64,000 nt of DNA from Competibacter_A sp037045685. GTDB taxonomy: Bacteria > Pseudomonadota > Gammaproteobacteria > Competibacterales > Competibacteraceae. The stretch lies in contig JBAOII010000013.1 in NCBI GenBank assembly GCA_037045685.1, positions 1 through 64,000 on the forward strand, read 5' to 3'. Made by a program: the position numbers and the translations under genes. Position 1 is the stretch's first letter; every line of letters starts with the position of its first letter. Shown here piece by piece: positions 35,271 to 47,600 of the stretch. Below the pieces are notes generated by a model. That model did no database searches, had not been told where the DNA came from, and saw nothing but the letters and a program-made list of their open reading frames with translations.

Positions 35271-35645
35271 TCAGTAGCGGCGCCCGCCGCCTCCACCACC
35301 GCCGTAGCCGCCGCCGCCACCACCGTAGCCGCCGCCGCGCTTCCCGCCGCCGCCGCCGCCGCCGTAGCCGCCGCCGCCACCACCGCCGCCGGGACCCTGC
35401 TGGGGACGGGCCTCGTTGACCGTCAAGCTCCGGCCTTCCACTTCCTTACCGTTCAGGGCGGCGATGGCTGCCTGGGCTTCCTGGTCGCTGCTCATCTCGA
35501 CGAAGCCAAACCCTTTGGATCGTCCTGTGTCCCGATCCGTGATGACCTGAGCGGAACGTACCGCGCCATGCGCCGTGAACATGCGTTCCAGATCGCTGTT
35601 GCTGATGCCGTAGCTCAAGTTACCAACATAAAGTTTCTTACCCAA
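35271..35645 (-). CDS. Glycine-rich RNA-binding protein (RRM)
   Basis: This 124-residue protein has one RNA recognition motif (~1-80) with RNP2 KLYVGNLSYG and RNP1 SKGFGFVEMSS. The last ~40 residues are almost only Gly with a few Tyr, Lys and Arg (GGGYGGGG words), encoded by a simple GCC/ACC-type repeat on the plus strand. The layout matches bacterial Rbp proteins, often cold-induced RNA chaperones. GAGGAG lies shortly before the ATG. The Gly tract is prone to length change. Confidence 0.92.
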   Translation of the reverse strand: MGKKLYVGNLSYGISNSDLERMFTAHGAVRSAQVITDRDTGRSKGFGFVEMSSDQEAQAAIAALNGKEVEGRSLTVNEARPQQGPGGGGGGGGYGGGGGGGKRGGGYGGGGGGYGGGGGGGRRY

Positions 35646-36157
35646 TTCACAAGCTCCTCAGTAGGATTATCGCAAAACTGCATACCAGACACGCCAAGCG
35701 CAAGTCCGATTAATTAGTTTCACATGAGCCTCTTGCCGAGTCAATGGCTTGCTCGCGAGCCCCGGCCCGCCCTGCTCGGGCGTTTCGCGTGACGGTATTG
35801 CCTGAAATGACTATTGCTCGCGATGCTTGGTCGGTCAGTGGTGTGGGCCTCGAACGATAGGGCTTTTTCGAGCGGGGCCATCAATTGTTGTGAGGCAAGC
35901 AGGAAATTGGTCGAACTCTATCCGTCTGTGCCCCAGCTTCCACTCCGCCCGATCATGTGATGTCGATGATGAAGATAGCAAAAGGTTCGAGATAAAAAAC
36001 GGCCATCAATTGCTACTTCGCCCATTCGTTTGGGCGAAAATTGAAGTGCGGATATTTTGGCGTCTTCGGTTAAAGAGCGAGGCTTGGCTGCCAAGCAAAC
36101 AAGCGGTGAGCTATTTCGCCCGCCGCCCCTCGGGCGCGCGCTCTCGGGCGAAAACCT
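35646..36157. other. Long intergenic region with small hairpins
   Basis: These 512 bases lie between the RRM gene and the diguanylate cyclase, both on the minus strand. There is a perfect 8-base hairpin, TTCGCCCA with TGGGCGAA (36017-36038), and a second TTCGCCC/GGGCGAA pairing near 36115-36157 just past the cyclase stop. The part next to the RRM gene should contain its promoter and leader. Open frames here have no recognisable similarity and I reject them as genes. Confidence 0.45.
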
Positions 36158-38121
36158 TCAGGGTATCCCGGGGTCCGCAGGTGATGCTTGAGCGGAGGGC
36201 TGCCATTCTCGAAACCGGTTTTTACCGGCGTTTTTGGCGGCGTACATCGCCAAGTCGGCGCATTTGACCAGCGCTTCGGGAAATTCGGCGTGCAGGGGGT
36301 ACAGCGCCACGCCGATGCTGGCGGAGATCAGACCAGTCCCGCTTTTGAGCGGAAAGGGCTCGGCCAAGCGCGCGGTCAGATCATCGGCCACCCGCGCCGC
36401 CGCGTCCCGGTCCGCGATGGCGGGCAGGATGACGGCAAATTCGTCGCCGCCCATGCGGGCCACGGTGTCGCTGTCGCGCATCCGGCCGTTCAGTCGCGCG
36501 GCGACCTGTTGCAGCAGCTCGTCGCCGGCGGCGTGCCCCAGGCGGTCGTTGACGGCCTTGAAACCGTCGAGATCGATCCACAGCAACGCCACCGACTGAT
36601 CGCGGCGTTTGGCTTGGCGCAGGGCTTGATCGAGCCGTTCCCGGAACAGGTTGCGGTTGGGCAAGTCGGTCAGGGCGTCGTAGTGGGCCTGGGTCCAGAT
36701 TTGTTGGTCCTTGCGCCGCTGTTCGGTGATGTCGGTCAGGATGACGATGGAGCCCGACAGCGCGGCGGCGGGTTCCGTTTGGGTGATCCAGTGGGCGGAT
36801 ACCCAGGCGCCGGTGTTTTTCAGGCGGAATTCGAGTCGGGTGGGCTTGGCGTCGGCAATGTGGGTCTGCCACATGAAGTCGGTGTAGTCGCGGTCGTCGG
36901 GATGGATGAATTCGAGGAAGTGGCGGTCGCGCGCCGCGTCCTCGCCGCAACCCACCAGGGCGCGGCTGGCCGCGTTCAGGTAGCGGCACTGTCCCCGCCC
37001 GTCGAATTGGGCGATGCCGACCGGCGCGGCGCCGATCAGGGCGCGCAGGTAGTTCTCCTTGATCGCCAGTTCCTGATTGGCCGACCGCAAATCCTGAGTT
37101 TTGGCGGCGATCTCCTGTTCCAAGCGCTGCGGCGTGCGTCTGCAACGCCATCCGCGCTTGGTTGCGCGCTTCCGCCGTGCTGCCCAACAACAGCCCCATC
37201 ACCGCGATGGCGATCATGACCAGTTGGTATTCGGCGGCGAGGGAGCGCTGTCCCGGTTGCGCCACCAACAGCAGCACCAAACCGACGGATAGCACAAAAA
37301 TGGCGAGGCTGGCTTGGCGGATACCGCCGCCGACGCTGATCCAAGCCAGCGGCAACAACAGCAGCAGCATCGACGAGGGGGCGTTCGAGGATTTCCAGGC
37401 CGGGCGGCGGATGGCCCAGAGCCAACAAAAGCAAGCCCATGGCCGTGACGCCTAACAGGATCCGGCGGACTCTGGCGTCCGATTCTTCGACCGGCGGCCG
37501 GGGCGCCGGGTCCGGGCCGTCGTCGCGCAGACAGCGCCGCAGCCAAGGCAACAGCGCCGCCAACAGGATCGGCGCGAGCGTGACGATGCCGATGAAATCG
37601 CCCACCACCCGCGTCGCGGCCAACGACCAGAAATGGCCGGCGTCGATCTGCCCCAACCAACGCAGCCGAAGCAGGCCGGCGCCCGACGCCAGCGCCGCGC
37701 CCAATCCGGCGGCGGCCAGAAACCAGCCGGCCTGAGCGGGCTGGGCCAGGAAGGCGGGCTGGCCGATCAAGCGCCGCAACGGCAGGATGACGGCGGCATA
37801 AGACGCCGCGTGGAGCACCATTCTGGAAAGCAGCTCGCTCCCGGACAAGGGCGCTCCCTGCCACGCCGCTGCGTACAGCACGGCCACGGCGCTGCCCGCC
37901 GCGTCGAGGGCGACCCCCGCCCAGCCGAAAGCCAGCATCGCGAACGCGGTCAAGCCGGCGGGCGGATACCAGAGGCTGGCGATGAACCCGCCTTGGTCCA
38001 ACAGGCTGGCGAAATGAAAGGCGCCGACATAGAGCAGCAGATAGCCGATCACCAGCGCCAGGACGCGATGCGATCTTGACGGGGCGAAGCGCATGGCCGA
38101 TTCCATCGGAGCGGTGATCAT
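36158..38121 (-). CDS. Membrane diguanylate cyclase (MASE1-PAS-GGDEF), frameshifted twice
   Basis: The N-terminus is a MASE1-type membrane sensor of about eight spans (LVIGYLLLYVGAFHFASLL, FIASLWYPPAGLTAFAML). A PAS domain follows (IGAAPVGIAQFDGRGQCRYL to VILTDITEQRR), then a GGDEF domain with LTDLPNRNLFRERL and the active-site ARMGGDEFAVIL. Two breaks interrupt it: a G-run of five at 37377-37381 that should be four, and a CC at 37120-37121 that should be one C. Repair gives about 653 residues. The intact GGDEF motif predicts c-di-GMP synthesis. The start at 38121 is the ATG before the first span; MESAMRF a few codons later is also possible. Confidence 0.83.
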
Positions 38122-38410
38122 TGCGGCGGTTCCGTTCGACTTCCATGAAGCAAGGATCGTTTCACAAAATAGTAGCACGTCGTGGCGGTGACGCGAGTTC
38201 GCTGTCGGCAGCGCGGTTGCCAAGCCATTGTTCGCGAATCGGTGGCGGGCTCGGTCGGACCCGGTCCCGCGCCGGGGAAAACGCGCGTTCATCCGGTCCG
38301 ATCGGATGACGGCTCGCCGCGATAGCCGCCGAAAAAGCATCGTCGGCCGCTCTGGGTTACACTACGCTCGATTACGGTTCCCGGTGCAACCGGTTGGGTT
38401 TTTGCCAGCA

Positions 38411-41409
<2,999 letters not shown>

Positions 41410-41410
<1 letters not shown>

Positions 41411-42552
41411 TGGGACCGAAATATCATATCCTCGCGGTCGACGACCGACCGGACAATCTGTTCGTGCTCGACAAGCTGCTGCGCGACCAATACATCCTGC
41501 ACGTCGCCACGGGCGGCCTCCAGGCTTTGGACTACTTGAGCGCCGGCGGCAGCGCCGATTTGATCCTGTTGGACGTGATGATGCCGGATCTGGACGGTTT
41601 CGAGGTGTGCCGCCAGATCAAGCTCGCGCCGGATCATCGCGAGATCCCGGTGATTTTTCTGACCGGCCTCGACAGCCACGCCGACGAGGAGCGCGGCCTT
41701 TCCCTGGGCGCCGTGGATTTCATCCACAAACCCTTTTCGGCGGCGGTGGTGCTGGCCCGAGTGCGCAATCATTTGGAGCTGAGCGTGGCCACCCGCGCCC
41801 TGCGCGCCTACAGCGAGGATCTGGAGCGGTTGGTGGCCGAGCGCACCCGCGAAATCGTGCGGCAGGCTCAGGAACTCACCCGGCGCGATCACCAGTTGAT
41901 CGCCGCCCAAGGCGCCATCATCGGCGCCCTCTGCACCCTCGCCGAAATGCGCGACAACGAAACCGGCAATCACATCCGGCGGACGCAGTCCTACGTGCGC
42001 GCCTTGGCGGAGCGCTTGCGCCCCCACCCCCGCTTCAAAAACGAGCTGAACGATGATTCGATCCGCTCCCTCTACATCTCGGCGCCGCTGCACGATATCG
42101 GCAAGGTCGGCATCCCCGACGCGATACTGCGCAAGCCGGGCCGGCTGACGCCGAGAGAGTGGGAAGTGATGCAGCGTCACGCCGAATACGGGCGCGATGC
42201 CATCGAGCGCGCGGCGCTCGAACTGGGCGAGGAGGGGGTGTTCCTGCGCTACGCCCGCGAAATCGCCCACGGCCATCACGAGCGCTGGGACGGCACCGGC
42301 TATCCTCTCGGGCTGGCCGGCGACGCGATTCCGGTTTCGGCACGGTTGATGGCGGTCGCGGATGTTTACGACGCCCTGATTTCGCGGCGGGTCTACAAAC
42401 CCCCCTTTTTCCACGACCAGGCGGTCGCGATGATCCGCGCCGAGCGCGGCAAGCATTTCGACCCGGATATCGTGGATGCCATGCTGGAGATCGTCGATGA
42501 TTTTCACGCCATCGCCCGGCGCTTCCGGGACGACGAAGACGCGATCGATTGA
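41410..42552 (+). CDS. Response regulator with HD-GYP c-di-GMP phosphodiesterase domain
   Basis: This 380-residue protein has an N-terminal receiver (ILAVDDRPDNLFVLD, phospho-Asp in LILLDVMMPDLDG, lysine in FIHKPFS), a coiled-coil linker (~130-165), and an HD-GYP domain with HNxDE-type motif ETGNHIRRT, the HD pair in APLHDIGKVGIPD, and GYP in HHERWDGTGYP. All metal-binding motifs look intact, predicting c-di-GMP hydrolysis. Its ATG overlaps the TGA of the hybrid kinase gene, so the two are translated together and likely form one phosphorelay. Confidence 0.94.
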
Positions 42553-42663
42553 TCCGGTGTTGCGTTCGCTCCCCCGCTTGGCGCGGAACGCGCCGGCGCC
42601 GCTTCGGAGCGAGCCGCGCTTTCGTCCGGCCAAACACCGATTCCTTAATGATCGATACCGAGC

Positions 42664-44553
42664 ATGAACGCCACCAGCTACGACGCCTCCGCAATCGAAG
42701 TCCTCAGCGGCCTGGACCCGGTCCGCAAGCGGCCGGGGATGTACACCGACACCACCCGGCCCAACCACCTGGCGCAGGAAGTCATCGACAACAGCGTGGA
42801 CGAGGCCATCGCCGGCCACGCCAGCGCGGTGAAGGTGATCCTGCACGCCGACGGCTCGCTCTCGGTCGAGGACGACGGCCGGGGAATGCCGGTGGACGTG
42901 CATCCCGAGGAGGGCATCCCCGGCGTCGAGCTGATCCTGACCCGCCTGCACGCCGGCGGCAAATTCTCGGACCGCAACTACCGCTTTTCGGGCGGCCTGC
43001 ACGGGGTGGGCGTGTCGGTGGTCAACGCCCTGTCCGGCCATCTCGAAGTCTGGGTCAAGCGCAACGGCAAGGAATACAACATGGCCTTTGCCGGCGGCGA
43101 CAAGGTGTCGGAGCTGGAGGAGGTCGGCACGGTTCCGCGCCGGGTGACCGGCACCACCCTGCGGTTCTGGCCGGACCCGCGCTATTTCGACTCGCCCAAA
43201 TTCTCGGTGCCGCGCCTCAAGCACGTCCTGCGCGCCAAGGCGGTGCTGTGTCCGGGGCTGAAGGTCGCCTTCACCGACGAGGCGTCCGGCGAACACATCG
43301 TCTGGCATTACGAGGACGGCTTTACCGACTACCTGAAAGAAGCCTTGGGCCGAACGGCGCTGCTGCCCGATCCGCCCTTCGTCGGCCACGTCAGCGGCGA
43401 GCGCGAGGCCGCCGACTGGGCGCTGGCCTGGTTGCCGGAGGGCGGCGAGCCGGTGACCGAGAGCTACGTCAACCTGATTCCCACGCCGCAGGGCGGCACC
43501 CACGTCAACGGCTTGCGCGGCGGACTGACCGACGCGGTGCGCGAGTTTTGCGAGTTCCGCAACCTGGTGCCGCGCGGGCTGCGCATCGCGCCGGAGGATG
43601 TCTGGGAAGGCTGCTGCTACGTGCTGTCGGTCAAGATGCAGGACCCGCAATTCTCCGGCCAGACCAAGGAGCGGCTGTCCTCGCGCGAGTGCGCGGTGTT
43701 CGTGGCCGGGGTGGTCAAGGACACCCTGAGCCTGTGGCTGAACCAGCATCCCGAAACCGGCGAGCGCATCGCCCAACTGGCGCTGGCCAACGCGCAAAAG
43801 CGGTTGCGGGCCAGCCGCAAGGTGGTGCGCAAGCAGGTCACCAGCGGCCCGGCGCTGCCCGGCAAGCTGACCGACTGCACGGCGCAGGATCTGGCGCGCA
43901 CCGAGCTGTTTCTGGTGGAGGGCGATTCCGCCGGCGGTTCGGCCAAACAGGCCCGCAACCGCGAGTTTCAGGCGGTGATGCCGTTGCGCGGCAAAATTCT
44001 CAACACCTGGGAGGTGGATTCCGCCGAGGTGATGGCCTCGCAGGAAGTGCACGACATCGCCGTCGCCATCGGGGTCGATCCCGGTTCCAGCGAATTGAGC
44101 GGGTTGCGCTACGGCAAGATTTGCATTCTCGCCGACGCCGATTCCGACGGCCTGCACATCGCCACGCTGCTGTGCGCGCTGTTCGTGCGCCATTTTCGCC
44201 CGCTGGTGGAAGCCGGCCACGTCCACGTCGCCATGCCCCCGCTGTTCCGGGTCGATGTCGGCAAGGAGGTGTTCTACGCGCTGGACGAGGCGGAGAAGCA
44301 GGGCATCCTCGACCGCATCGCCGCCGAAAAGAAAAAGGGCAAGGTCAACGTCACCCGCTTCAAGGGCCTGGGCGAGATGAACCCGCTGCAACTGCGGGAG
44401 ACGACCATGGACCCCGCCACCCGCCGATTGGTGCAACTGACGCTGGAAGCCGGCGACGATACCTTGGCCTTGATGGACATGCTGCTGGCGAAAAAGCGCG
44501 CCGGGGATCGCAAGAACTGGCTGGAGGAGAAGGGCAATCTGGCCGAGGTTTGA
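42664..44553 (+). CDS. parE: DNA topoisomerase IV subunit B
   Basis: This 629-residue type IIA topoisomerase subunit supplies ATP-driven DNA passage. The ATPase domain starts AIEVLSGLDPVRKRPGMYTD and has EVIDNSVDEAIAGHA and SGGLHGVGVSVVNAL. The TOPRIM part has ELFLVEGDSAGGSAKQARN and LADADSDGLHIATLL. The LRGKILNTWEV region and the length of about 630 (rather than ~800) indicate ParE, not GyrB. The downstream gap carries REP-like copy 4. ParC is not in the window. Confidence 0.96.
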   Translation: MNATSYDASAIEVLSGLDPVRKRPGMYTDTTRPNHLAQEVIDNSVDEAIAGHASAVKVILHADGSLSVEDDGRGMPVDVHPEEGIPGVELILTRLHAGGKFSDRNYRFSGGLHGVGVSVVNALSGHLEVWVKRNGKEYNMAFAGGDKVSELEEVGTVPRRVTGTTLRFWPDPRYFDSPKFSVPRLKHVLRAKAVLCPGLKVAFTDEASGEHIVWHYEDGFTDYLKEALGRTALLPDPPFVGHVSGEREAADWALAWLPEGGEPVTESYVNLIPTPQGGTHVNGLRGGLTDAVREFCEFRNLVPRGLRIAPEDVWEGCCYVLSVKMQDPQFSGQTKERLSSRECAVFVAGVVKDTLSLWLNQHPETGERIAQLALANAQKRLRASRKVVRKQVTSGPALPGKLTDCTAQDLARTELFLVEGDSAGGSAKQARNREFQAVMPLRGKILNTWEVDSAEVMASQEVHDIAVAIGVDPGSSELSGLRYGKICILADADSDGLHIATLLCALFVRHFRPLVEAGHVHVAMPPLFRVDVGKEVFYALDEAEKQGILDRIAAEKKKGKVNVTRFKGLGEMNPLQLRETTMDPATRRLVQLTLEAGDDTLALMDMLLAKKRAGDRKNWLEEKGNLAEV

Positions 44554-44569
44554 GCGACCGCATGGAACG

Positions 44570-44602
44570 CCTCTCTCGGCGGGAGAGGGGTCGGGGGCGA
44601 GG
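44570..44602 (+). repeat. REP-like hairpin repeat, copy 4
   Basis: CCTCTCTC pairs imperfectly with GGGAGAGGGG, followed by the same tail TCGGGGGCGAGG. It lies between the convergent parE and the CheB-CheR fusion gene, where it could terminate parE. Confidence 0.6.
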
Positions 44603-44647
44603 TTTTCTTCGATCGGTCAGCGGGCTGGATGCCACGCGAAAAGCCGC

Positions 44648-47600
44648 TTACGCGGGGCCTTCCTGACGATAGCGAATCCAGTCGGCCAGCGCGTTGGCGC
44701 TCATCGGATTGGCGAGATGGTAGCCTTGCACGATCCCGCAATCGTGTTCGCTCAAGATCGCCAACTGCTCGGCGGTCTCCACGCCTTCCGCCACCACCCG
44801 CAGGCCAAAGGTGTTGCCGATCGCGATGACGCTCGCGGCGATGGCGCGGCTGCCCGGGTCGGTGGTCAGTTCGGCGATGAATCGCTGGTCGATTTTCAGC
44901 TCGTCGATCGGGTAGGACCGCAGGTGGGACAGCGAGGAATAGCCGGCCCCGAAATCGTCGATGCTGATGCTCAAGCCGATCCGCTTGATTTCTTCCAGGA
45001 TGGTCCGCGCGTGGGCGGCGTCGTCCAAGAGCGCATCTTCGGTCAGTTCGATGCACAGCCGGGCCGGATCGATGGCGTAGCGGCCGACCGATTCGTGCAG
45101 GGTGGCCAGGATTTGCGCGTGGCGGAAATGCCGGGCCGCGACGTTGAACGCGACCCGTAGCGGCGGTAGCTTGATGTGGTCCCAAATCAGGATCTGCCGG
45201 CAGATCTGATTGATGAGCCACTGGCTCAGGGTGATGATCAGGGTGGACTGTTCGGCGATCGGGATGAATTCGCCGGGCGCGATGTAGGACCCGTTCGCGC
45301 GCCGCCAGCGGAGCAGGGCCTCGACCCCGACGATCTGGCGGCCGCGCAGGTCGAGCTGCGGCTGGTAGTGCAGGAACAGCTCGTCTTTCTCCAGGGCGTG
45401 CCGCAGGGCGCTTTCCAGCTCCAGGCGCTGCGAGGCGGCACCGGCCATGTCGGTCGTGAAAAACTGGAAGGCGTTCTTGCCGCTTTCTTTGGCGCGGTAC
45501 ATCGCGGTATCGGCGTTGCGCAGCAGGGTCGCGGTGTCGGGACCGTCGTCGGGGTAGATGGCGATGCCGATGCTGCAACCGACGAACACATCCCGGTTGG
45601 CGATGCGGAAGGGTTTGGCGAAGGCTTCGAGCACCCGCGAAGCGGCCAGCGAGGCTTCGTGTTTTTCGATGTCTTCCAGCAGGAAAGTGAATTCGTCGCC
45701 GCCCAGCCGGGCCACCGTGTCCGCGACTCGGACGCAGGACTTCAGCCGCTCGGCCGCTTCGATCAGAAGCTGGTCGCCATAGTGGTGGCCCAGCGTATCG
45801 TTGACGGTCTTGAAGTTGTCGAGGTCGATGAACAGGATCGCCAGCAACCGGTCGCTGCGCTCCAGCCGGGCCAGCGCGTGCCGCAGGCGGTCGATGTACA
45901 AACTGCGGTTCGGCAGGCCGGTCAGCTCGTCGTGCGTGGCCAGGAACTCCATCCGCTCGTGCGACTCGCGGATCAGCGTGATGTCGCTGAACGTGGCCAC
46001 GTAGTTCAACGGGCTGCCGTCGGAAGCGCGGATGGTGTTGATGTTGAGCCAAGCGAGGTATTCCTCGCCGTCCTTGCGCCGATCCCAGATTTCGCCCTGC
46101 CACCACCCCTGGTTTTGCAAATGGCCCCACATCGCCTGGTAGAACGCGGCATCGTGGCGCCCGGATTGCAGCAAGCGGGGCGTCTGGCCGATGGCTTCCT
46201 CGCGGGTGTAGCCGGTGATCGCCTGGAAAGCGCCGTTGACCGTGAGAATCCGCAGATCCCGGTCGGTCACCATCACCCCTTCGGCGGTGCGGTCGAACAT
46301 GCGCGCGGCCAGCCGCAGTTGCTCCTCGATCCGCTTGCGCTCGGTGATGTCGAGCGCCTGGGTGCAGACCGCCACCACGGCGCCGTCTTCCGACAGCAAC
46401 GGAAACCGGATCGCCAGCAGCGACCGCTGGTTGCCGCCCAGAACCAGCACATCCTCGGACTGCATCGCGCCCCGGCGACGCATGACCTCCAGGTCCTTGT
46501 TGCGGAACGATTCGGCGATATCGTGGGGGAAAATCTGATAGTCGGTCCGGCCGAGCACGAATTCGGCCCGCAGATCGAACAGGCGCTCGAACTGGGTGTT
46601 GACGAACTCGTAGCGGCCGACGGCGTCCTTGATCATGAACACGGCGACCGAATTGTTCATGACCGCCAGCAGCTTTTCCTGATCGGCGCGCAAGCGGCGC
46701 TGGGCTTCGACCAGCACGGTGTTGTCGAGCAGAGTGACGATGGCGCCGCGCAGCTCCTGATCGTTGCCGAGGTGGGGGGTGACGCGCAGGACGAAATGGC
46801 GGCTGTCTCCGGCGATTTCCCGCACCGCACCCTTCTGGCTTGACAGGACCTCCTCGATGGTCCGGCTGAAATCGGACAAGCCGGCCGGCCAAGTGATTTC
46901 CCGCAGGCTGGTGCCGATGGCGGTGGGGCCGAGCCGGAACAGTTGGGCCGCCGGTTGGTTGAAGCGCGTGAGATGGAGCTGGGGATCGACGGCGAGCAGC
47001 GGGAAATCCAGGCTGTTTTGAATGCCTTGCAGCTCGGCGTTGGTTTCCTCCAACTCGGTGGTTTTGACCTGCAATTCCTCGTTGAGGGTGGTCAGCTCCT
47101 CGTTGGTGGATTGCAGTTCCTCGTTGGACGCTTCCAGCTCCTCGTTGGAGGACTGCAGCTCCTCGTTGGCCGCCTGCACTTCCTCGTTGAGGGCCTGCAT
47201 TTCCTCGTTGGAGGTTTCCAGTTCCTCGACCAGGGTTTGCAGGTGCTCGCGGGTGGCGGTGAGTTCGTCCTCCAGCTCCTTTTGGCTGGCGCCGGCCGAT
47301 GCGCCGGCCTTGCGGCGGCTGGCCGGGGCCGGCGGTGGGGCCGGCTCGAAACAGACCAGAAACAGCTTCTCCGAATTTTCGCCCGCCAGCGGATGGACCG
47401 AAATGCGCGCCGATCCGGCCGGCGGTTCGCCCTTGAGGGCGTGGGGCCGGCCCTGCGTCGAGGCGCGCTTGCGGTTGCACTGGAAGACGAGAGTTTGGAT
47501 GTCGGTGCGCAGTTCCGGGCGGATCAGGCTGAGCAAATCGAAGCTGGGCTTGCCGGAGGGGATGGTCAGATAGCGGCTGACATCGCCGTGAATGTGCTTG

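Noticed and set aside
35827..36267. Plus-strand open frame of 146 codons downstream of the RRM gene
   Set aside because: No recognisable similarity or good ribosome-binding site, and it runs into the complement of the cyclase gene.
47000..47300. Minus-strand repeat of TCCTCGTTGG words as a tandem DNA repeat element
   Set aside because: It is the coding sequence of the SNEEL coiled coil in the CheB-CheR fusion, common to that family.
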